NCBI RefSeq assembly: GCF_031877795.1
Contig: NC_133933.1
Span: 6,198,632 to 6,262,631 of the forward strand
Direction of reading: 5' to 3'
Source: Strix aluco
Lineage: Eukaryota; Chordata; Aves; Strigiformes; Strigidae
DNA: 64,000 nucleotides
Numbering within the stretch: position 1 is the first letter of the stretch; each line of letters opens with the position of its first letter. The notes beneath the pieces were generated by a model. That model worked only from the letters and a program-made list of their open reading frames with translations. It had not been told where the DNA came from and made no database searches. Below are positions 55,859 to 64,000 of the stretch, one piece after another. Position numbers and translations under genes: made by a program.

Positions 55859-58800
55859 GACCATAAGGCAGTGCAAGGCAGCCACAGTCCTGATCTAGGT
55901 GCCTCTGTTAGTAGCTAAAGTTGGGGGATATAAGCTCAGTGGACTCCACTGAGCTCAGTGTAATCCCAGTGCTCAGTGTAACTTGGTCCTGTGTCTTTGG
56001 TGTTAAGTAGTAGGCAAATATACATTTCTCCCAGTTTGGTTCAGGTATGATTTAAATATAAACTATGTGTATGTTATTAGCTATCTCAATCTGTTTCCTA
56101 GAGAGATTTCTTTGGATAATACTGTCACTAACTCTAATTTTTCTGGTTTCAAACTGAGTCACTAATTACATGATTTCTAAGAGCTAAATTCTGTTTCCCA
56201 GCTCTGAGGGTAAGTAGAGGTGAGAAGAATGCTAGTTAACTACTGCACCTATAAGAAAACAATTCCCATTATGCAGAAGTGCTGGCTCTTTTCTGCTCAA
56301 CTCTGCCCTTTACTCTTTTGTACCTTTTTCCATCCTACATGGTTGCGATGTAGTGGCAGTCAGCCCATTCTGCCACCAGTGCTTGAGGCAAGCTACAGCA
56401 TTTTCTCAAGAAGAACAAAGTACAGCCATCATACTACTCTTATTTACCTGAGCAGCTGCATTAGACCTAGCCATTGTGAAGTCCTTAATTATGGCAATTT
56501 ATCAAATTAGACTTAAAATAACACATACCTTTTCCCAAATGCCATATCATTAGCATGCCCTATTTTGGCTGTCTTTATGAAATAGTAGAAAGCTTTCTTT
56601 AAAATACGACAGTCTTTCCACCCACCCCCAAAAGCTGGAACAAGCTTGATATATTATACGCTTTTGCTTTGTTTTATATAGATTGAAGAGTATTAAAAAG
56701 CATAAAATTGTGTTTCCATGATTAGGTTCTCAATCTGTAATGTCTCGCAAAAAGTGATTATTGCATGTTCAGTCCCACTCAACAGGGATTCATGACAACA
56801 AAATAGCCTTAGTTTAGTGTGGGAGGTGGAAAGTGGCTGAATTTGAGGTCATATGAGAACAGTTATATGTTTCAGCTGAAAAGACTTCTCTCTAAAGAAT
56901 AAGGTCAGGTTAACTCTCCTAGAACCATATGAACCAACAATCAGAAATGCTTGTTGCAATGAATTGGTATATATGGAAGATACGTTACTTTTTGTGAAAT
57001 CATAAATATTATCACTTCAAATACATTCCTGCTCTGCCCAGCTGATGATACTATCTCCAAAAGTGCTCAGCAAGGTATAAAATGTAATCAATATATATAT
57101 ATTTATGTGTGTATGAGTTATGTATTTTTGAGAGGGCAAGCCTTAGGCATAAGAAGGTACTTGCATCTTTGTTATTTTGCAAAGCCGTGCAGACTGTGCT
57201 GACCTAGTAAGTCAGAAGTTGTTTCATCTTCTCTTCTGGCTGTAGGAATAGAAAGACAAGAGACTCACTTTCTGATTTAATTGCTTTTCCTACAGCTCTA
57301 AAGTGGGAAGGAACTTTCTCCTAGTTTCATTCTGCCTGGCAGCCTCAGTACCCCTTTAGTTGGAGACCTAGAACCTACTTTGATTCCAAATTTGCAGCTT
57401 ATTATCTTTTTGCCATATTTCTAGGTTTTGTAACTATTGCAGTATTAGAAATTCTTGGGATCTAGATTGGAGTCTCATTATTCTGGGCACAGTGAAAACA
57501 AGTACAAGAACTAGCTGTCACCCCAAGAAGTCTTAAAATACAATCTGCTCTTCTGTGAGCTTTGCAGTTCTGTAGGCTGTGTCTGTGTTAGCAAATAGTG
57601 TGGAGCAGTGGATGTGGATCTGCAGAAACAAACAGGTGGTGTTGCAGGCTCAATGTACTCACTGTATGTGTTTTGAAGTGGTGGGGTTTATGTCAGACTA
57701 GTTAAGATCTCATTCTGTGAACTAAATGCCCATTAATGGTTGATGTGCACTTGCAACTTAGTTTCATCTTAAACTAGTCGAGTGCACACCAAAAATGGTC
57801 CAAAATGTGAACTAAAGCAGGTAAGTGGAGACCATCAGGAGATTTACTCTGAAGGTATATTCTTGAGCAAAATTAGCACACCCATGACTTTTTTTGTAAA
57901 ATATGTTGTTGTAGTAGTGCAAGCACGTTATCTGTGCCCAAGAAGTTCATATCCTGAGTGTCTAAGGAATCCATGTATCTGAATGGAATCCAGTTGAAAC
58001 CAATGGCTTAATACCTTGCAATGAATCCTTGGTTTCTATTATTTTTGGTGCCCAAAACACAGGCCCTAATGACTTACAAAATAACACTCAAAGGTTCTTT
58101 GTGTATGACAGTGACTACCTGGAGCAAAACTCAGGAAACACTGTTAGAGCAGAGGGCTGAAACACCCACATAATCACCCAAAACAGTGTTTCCTTTTGTA
58201 CTGCTCCCTTTTTGCTCCATACCCCACAAAAATTTTAACAAATATTTGAGAGTGTCCCCCAAATCCTCTGTTATCCAACACATAGCTTAGTGGTTAAAGG
58301 CTCAGCTTTTTTAACTGGTATATCTTCAGTCTTTTTAACCTAGCAGCACTTGTTAATAAGCTATAAGACCTAAAGTTGAGATGAAATAGTAGTGTATGTA
58401 GTAAAACAAAGATATTGAAACAGCCAGTTTATGTTAAACATAATGGAACTGTGCATAAACTTGTTGGGTAACTAGAATAAACATGCACAAGAAAATATTC
58501 CCAATGCTTTTCATTTCTCCTTTTAGTAATTATTAGATGGTTCAGAAAAACAAGAACAGTATCTTTGTGTAAGATCACTTTTTACTAATGGCAAAATTCC
58601 TGAACAAGTCAGCACAGAGTGGGTTGTTTTGGGGGGATGCGGGATGATGTATAGATAGGTTTCTTTGTTAAGAAATGATGCATTAGCTCTACTGTTATTG
58701 TTGTAGCATGATTCAGGATAACTGGTCTGCCTCCTGGTCCTATGTACCCAAGTATATTGGTGAAACCTAAAAAGCCACCAAAAAGCCTCTAAGAAATCAT

Positions 58801-60265
58801 CATACTGATTGCTTTGTTAATGGCTCAACAGGAGCTGGATCTAAGAATGAGAGAAGCAGACGGAACCTCCATTCTTTTGTCCTCTGTGAGGCAAAAGGTA
58901 AGAATTAAAAGTTGGAAAAAGAGTCAGTGCCAGGGCTTACTCTGCAGATTATCAACAGTTTGCCCTTCATGTGACTGCAGATACAAGGCCAACAAGAAGT
59001 GAGAAAGAATGATCATATTTACCAAAACGTCGGGTATTTCTGTGAGCTCTGTGTTGCTAAATGAATGTTACTAACGGAACTATTTCAGACCTGTTGGTTT
59101 GCAAAATAAGATACTTTCATTTTACCATCGCACGTGTAAACTTGATGTTCTACTGATGTAGCATTAAGGATAAAATTATTTTCTGAGAAAACATATGAGA
59201 AAACTCAAATTGATTATATTAACTCCAAATGGTAAAATATGGTTTCAGCCATTACAAATACTATTTCTTATGAAGCTCACTACGCTTTAGAAACAAAGTT
59301 AAAAGTAAAACTATATGATTTAAGGTACAGCATGGCTACTTTTTTTTATTTTGTACAATCTTGTGAATTAGGAAAATTTCTAGTTAACGCTTCAGTATGA
59401 CGGTCAACGTTGCTCCTGTCTCTACCCACCTGCCATTTGCAGAACGGAGCTCATCACCAGTTCCCACAGGAAGCTTAGTCAGCTCTGTTAAATAAATTGC
59501 AATAGTACAGTTTTAAATTGTATGATAAAACTTAACACCTACTCTTGCAGTTAATGTAGGGTATGGTCATTTATAAAGGAAAAAGTATTTGGGGAACTCG
59601 TAACTCAAATGGCTGAGCAGATTTTGCTTATAATGTTAGTGAAGCAGTACAGGTCTTATGAGCTGTGGCTCTGCTGGCTGAGCTTGATTTCTATGAAATC
59701 TTAAACATAGTTCTCTCATGCTTTGCAAGACTAAATAGGGTATAAGTATAATCAAATGTGAAGCCGTTAAAGCTGCAAAGTTCTACAGTCAGATTAATTT
59801 CTTGGCTTGAAGCACTAGTGCACAGTTGAAATTTGAGATGCAAGTCTGCAGTGGCACAAAATGCATCAAATTACATCAGGTGGAAGCTCTGCAAACTTTT
59901 TTCTTAGAATATGTCAGCTATTCAAACCAGAAACGTTTTTCAGGAAGAAGTATACCCATTTGATTTAGTAAAGATTTCATAGGCACACTTTGGAAATTCC
60001 GATGAAGAATGGGAAAAGACTTAACTGGCTGGTGGTGAAATCCAAGTTCCCCCTCTGGAAGTCATCTTTTTCATTAAAAACAAAACAAAACAACAAAACA
60101 AAAAAACCCCCACCTCGAAACCTCAAGTTTTGGATTGAGTCTAGAATAAAAATGTTTTTGATATCTCAAAAACACTGGCATTGTTTCCAGTGTGGGCTAC
60201 TGAGAGCTGGATGTAGACTCGTAAACTGGTGGTAATGGCTCAGAAATGCACATAATCGTGTAATC

Positions 60266-61241
60266 ATGAAGGCTGGAAGCCCACAAATCAAGCCTGTGAT
60301 GGAAACTGATATGAAATCTCGGGTATGTAATTTTTGCCATGTATTCCAAGTTTTTCAGTAGCTACCATCTGGAATTAAAAATATTAATGATGATTATGAG
60401 ATTAGAAGGATAAAAATCTACAGCAGTTCCTGCAGATATTATAGCAAAGCTCCTTCCATGTACCCAAGAAAATAGTACTGTACCGTGTGTAACATATTCT
60501 CTGAGATAAATTTTTTAAATTTTAATTGAATTAATTTTCATTTTATGTCTATAATGTATTTTTTTAAGAAACAGTTCTTCAGAGCCTTTAAAATGGATGA
60601 AGGGGAAAGACGAGTGCATAATTCATGTACCGTTTGCAGCCCGCCATCCTGCACAAGAGGGAAGGTTCAGAGGAAAAAAAACCCAAACACCTGTACAGTT
60701 TAAAAGCTGTTGGAATGTTAAATAACTCTTCCACAGTTTGAACTCTGAAATGTTAGTTAAGTATAAAGGAAAAACATGCTGAAGCGCTTGAGAGACTTTT
60801 GACCAAGGCGGTGGAAGCTTCATAGTTCAGAGTGACAGTATCTAAATATGCCTGCAGCATGGCATGCTGTTTCTTGTAAAGCTATAACAAACTGCTATCC
60901 TTTATTGTACAATATATTTATACAAATACAAAAGTTTATCCTTTATTGTACAATCGCAGCTTAAATTGTTGCCTAGTACAGAACTCCTTGTTGGTCATGG
61001 CATTTTGTTGCCTCTTAATCTTGTCTACCGTAAAACTACAGGAAACATCGCAAAGGAATTACAGGAAAAGGAACTTATTTTTCAGGTTCTCTACGGGAGA
61101 CTTGAGCAGGCTGCCAGACAGAAGTTTCAAAAGAAGCCTTGCTATGTGAGATGCTATGGGAGTGTGGAACAGCTGAGGAACATGGAATTGCCATTATACA
61201 AGCCTTCTAGTTCCTGGCTGAAGAAGACAGATTTCTTGTAG
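60266..61241 (+). CDS. Candidate two-exon small gene, unrecognised
   Basis: Hypothetical. A first segment at 60266-60322 starts ATG (A at -3), is open for 19 codons and stops at CGG|GTATGT. A second segment at 61086-61241 begins after ACTTATTTTTCAG, is open for 51 codons and ends TAG at 61239-61241. Both join in phase 0 to give 70 residues. The second part has LYGRLEQAARQKFQKKPCYV and SVEQLRNMELPLYKP, a basic amphipathic pattern that looks more like protein than noise. Its frame is also open back to about 60966, so an earlier acceptor at 61041 is possible. An AATAAA lies at 61773-61778. No family recognised; it could be chance or a non-coding transcript. Confidence 0.2.
60896..60954. repeat. 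18-bp direct repeat, 41 bp apart
   Basis: TATCCTTTATTGTACAAT occurs at 60896-60913 and exactly again at 60937-60954. Confidence 0.95.
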
Positions 61242-64000
61242 AGACTGGAATTAGAAACTAATCCAAATCCCTAATACACGTGACAAAGAAGTGTGACAGC
61301 CAAGTGGGAAAGGGCATCCAGTGTCAGAGCTCTGGCAGGATGAACGCTGGAGGGGCAGCTGCCACAGGTGTCTGTCTGTGGGGTGCATCAAATGAAATGT
61401 AGGTGAGTGAAATCATTTTACTGACAAAAAAACTGGCGCACAGAAAGTGGAATGAGCCGATCTGAATGGTAGGGACAAGCGAAGGAGGCGAATGGTGCTG
61501 GGCCAACACGTGCCTTTCCTTCTCTCCATCTGATGCTATCTAAGGCGGTTTGCATCAACTCCTCTGCAGTGGGATGCAGTCACCCGGTAGGTACCAAACT
61601 GTGCCAGGTGTGGTATCCCACTCCTTTGAAATGCAAACTTCATGGGGAAGAGCAAACAGAGATCTTGCCAGGGTTTCAGTGGATTCAATTCAGCCTCGAA
61701 TGCTTGTTTCTTCCATCTTAAGAAGGAAGAAAAAAAGGCAAAATGAATGGAGAGAGAGCCCTCGCTTCGGAAAATAAATTCTTGCTCAATCCCGGTGTGG
61801 GCAAAGTTGATACAAATCTTGGCTTGATTAGCATGTATAGAAGTAATTTACAGTAATTTATCTGCTTTTTCCCTAGTGCTGTTGTGCTAAACTCGTCGTT
61901 TTGCTCTGCAAAAGTGAGGCAGTGATCAGCTGCTTTTCTCTTATCCTTTGAGGGAAGAGTTCTGCAGGTGCTGAACCTGCACTCAGAAGAGTGGAGAAGG
62001 ATCACCATGATTTACAAGGAGGCTTCAGGTCAGTACCCTGCTGAGGAAGAGAAGGAGCAGGTTCTGATCAGAGAAAGATAACTGCTTCTGCTTGAAAGTT
62101 AAACACGTGCCCTTGAGGGGAGACCACACAGGGATCACAGGTTCAATCAGCTCTAGAGATGTGGTAATCACTAGATGGGTCATTTACCTAAGTAGTCTAG
62201 AGGTAGCAATAACTATTTATTACTGCAGAGCTATCAAAGTGATGGTTCTCTTTTTTCCTTCTTTTCACAGGCTTCCTTCCCTTCCCTGAGCATATAAAGA
62301 GCAGAACAGGAAAGCCATTATATTAAATAGCTCTTAAATAAGGTGGAACAATGAGCTTGGTTGCAAGTAGTGTTTATAAATGGTATTGAGGAAGAAAAAA
62401 ATCTACAGAGGACAGTTTACAGCTATTATACAAATGATTTCCACTCATGGGTTTGGAAAGTTCTTAGTCCAAATTAACCTAACTTCCTACATTTGAGTGA
62501 GTAATGTCACAAGAGATTGATAGTCTTTTCTTTTGAGCAGAGGAGTAAAAGAAGGAAGATGGGCATTCAGATCAGTGTCTGAAGGGTACGCTCGTGCCAG
62601 AAGAATCTGGAGGTTCAAACTGCCTGAGACACAACAATAGTCAAACCAAGTTATTCCAAGCTGTGTGGTTAAAGAGGAGAGGTTATAGAGGCCAGACAGT
62701 TGATACCCATTAAGGAGAGCTGTTCCCATGTTGATAAGACTAATCTGTTCACTTAGGCTTTCAGCTGGGATGCAGAAGACTTGTATTCAGTTTCAGGTTT
62801 TACAAAGACAGTCCATGCTCCCTGGACAGTTATTCGACCTCTTCTGTGGTTCCTATATGAGAAATTGGTGTAGTAGTTCTCTTGCTCATGGTCATGTGCT
62901 AGTAACCAACAGAAGAGATCACTGCCAAGGTGCTCTAACTCCATGCTCCATCCACTAAAAGACAGTTCAGAGAAACAAGAATGGATGTTTTCTTTCTGTA
63001 AGCTTTGCTTGTGAAATATGTTCTCACTGAAACCATTAATCAAAACATAGTTTGATGCATGGTTGTTTGCTTGATCTAATGTTTACTCAAGTCAGCAGAG
63101 ATCTTTCACTGGGTGTTTAATGTCCTCCCCTCCCTGTCTTGCTGTGATGCTTCATGATCAGTGGACCAGCTGAGGAAAAATGCTCAAGAGTAAAAGCCCT
63201 TGGGATGAGTAGTGAGGCAACAAGGATCCAGAAAAATTAATCTGAAGGGTTACATAGTCTGCAGTTTAAAGGTAATCGTAGTCCTACAGTTAAGAGACAG
63301 CGTTAGTGTAAGTACTGTTGCAGCCATGATGGTTCAAAAGTATAAGGGAAATAAGGTTGTTTAACTTAAGTTCTAAATCAACTTTAAATGCCTTTATTCT
63401 TACTTTTATTCCACTTATCCCCATAGTCTGAACTGCAGAACAGAGTGCCCAAGAAGCTGAATACTGGCCCAGTAAATCTTTGTATTTCACCAGGTAGAGC
63501 AATTGAATTTTGAAGTTGTAAGTGCCATTGTTTGAACTTCTGGAATTCTTTCCTTGAGACATAACCTTCATTAAATAACACTGCCTAGAATTTGCTTTAT
63601 TTTCTGGCAAAGACTCGTGATATAATAACCTAGAATACAGTCTGTAGGTAAGGAACAGAAGCAGGAGGAGGACGTGGTATGAGAAAGTCTGTGTCCAGCC
63701 ACAGCCCACCCAGTGCTGCTCCAGGACAAGTAACGGTTGTCTTAGCAGCTTGCTCATTGGGAAGAGCTCAGTGCCATAACGTTTGGGTGCTCAGATTCAA
63801 GCTCTGGGGACACCAGTGTCAGCTCCATGCAAACTTAATGGGCAAGGATATGGGCAGTGCTGAAGGAAGCCAGGGAGGTAGTTCCTGAAATTGCAGGGTT
63901 TTGTTTTGATGGGAAAGAGGACGATTTCAGTTTTTGCCTCTACTGGTAAAAAAAAAAAAAAAATAAAATTAGTGTAGTCTCCTTTCTCTCCCACTCCTGA

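Larger units (their letters stand above)
55859..64000. other. Intergenic right end, with candidate exon-like segments
   Basis: Mostly AT-rich. It includes a short (AT)n tract at about 57.09-57.10 kb and an 18-bp direct repeat at 60.9 kb. Splice-bounded open frames on the plus strand at 57778-61241 and a minus open frame at 63384-63581 are described among the observations. None is secure as a gene. Confidence 0.5.

Overview
The window is vertebrate nuclear DNA, almost certainly from a bird. It has spliced genes with GT-AG introns, one CpG-island promoter, AT-rich introns, and several 5'-truncated CR1 retrotransposon ends carrying the 3' tails typical of avian genomes. The species cannot be named from the sequence alone. 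Nothing prokaryotic, plasmid-like or viral was seen.

Two protein genes can be read exon by exon, arranged head to head. ESF1, a nucleolar factor for 18S rRNA processing, lies on the minus strand from the CpG island at about 31 kb leftward and runs off the left edge. Eleven coding exons (699 codons) are present; the last roughly 150 codons, including the C-terminal NUC153 region, lie outside. NDUFAF5, the mitochondrial SAM-dependent complex I assembly factor, lies on the plus strand at 31246-38124. It is complete, with eleven coding exons, 350 residues, a Met start, a TAG stop and a downstream AATAAA. All exon phases join without a break in both genes. The same pair, in the same orientation, is found on human 20p12 (from memory).

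The shared promoter (about 30.83-31.76 kb) has a perfect NRF1-type palindrome, a CCAAT box, an ETS-type site and a YY1-like site. It probably drives a ribosome-assembly gene and a mitochondrial-assembly gene together. NDUFAF5 intron 8 uses a GC donor. ESF1 has an in-frame acidic repeat and an extra in-frame start nine codons upstream of the one that matches mammals.

From about 38.5 kb to the right edge is some 25 kb without a recognisable gene. It holds a 1.6-kb decayed CR1 copy with reverse-transcriptase remnants, a short GC-rich block, and a purine-skewed stretch. A few splice-bounded open frames at 57.8-61.2 kb on the plus strand might belong to an undescribed small gene or a lncRNA. That is the most speculative and perhaps the most interesting item. 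No novel defence, mobile or regulatory system could be demonstrated.
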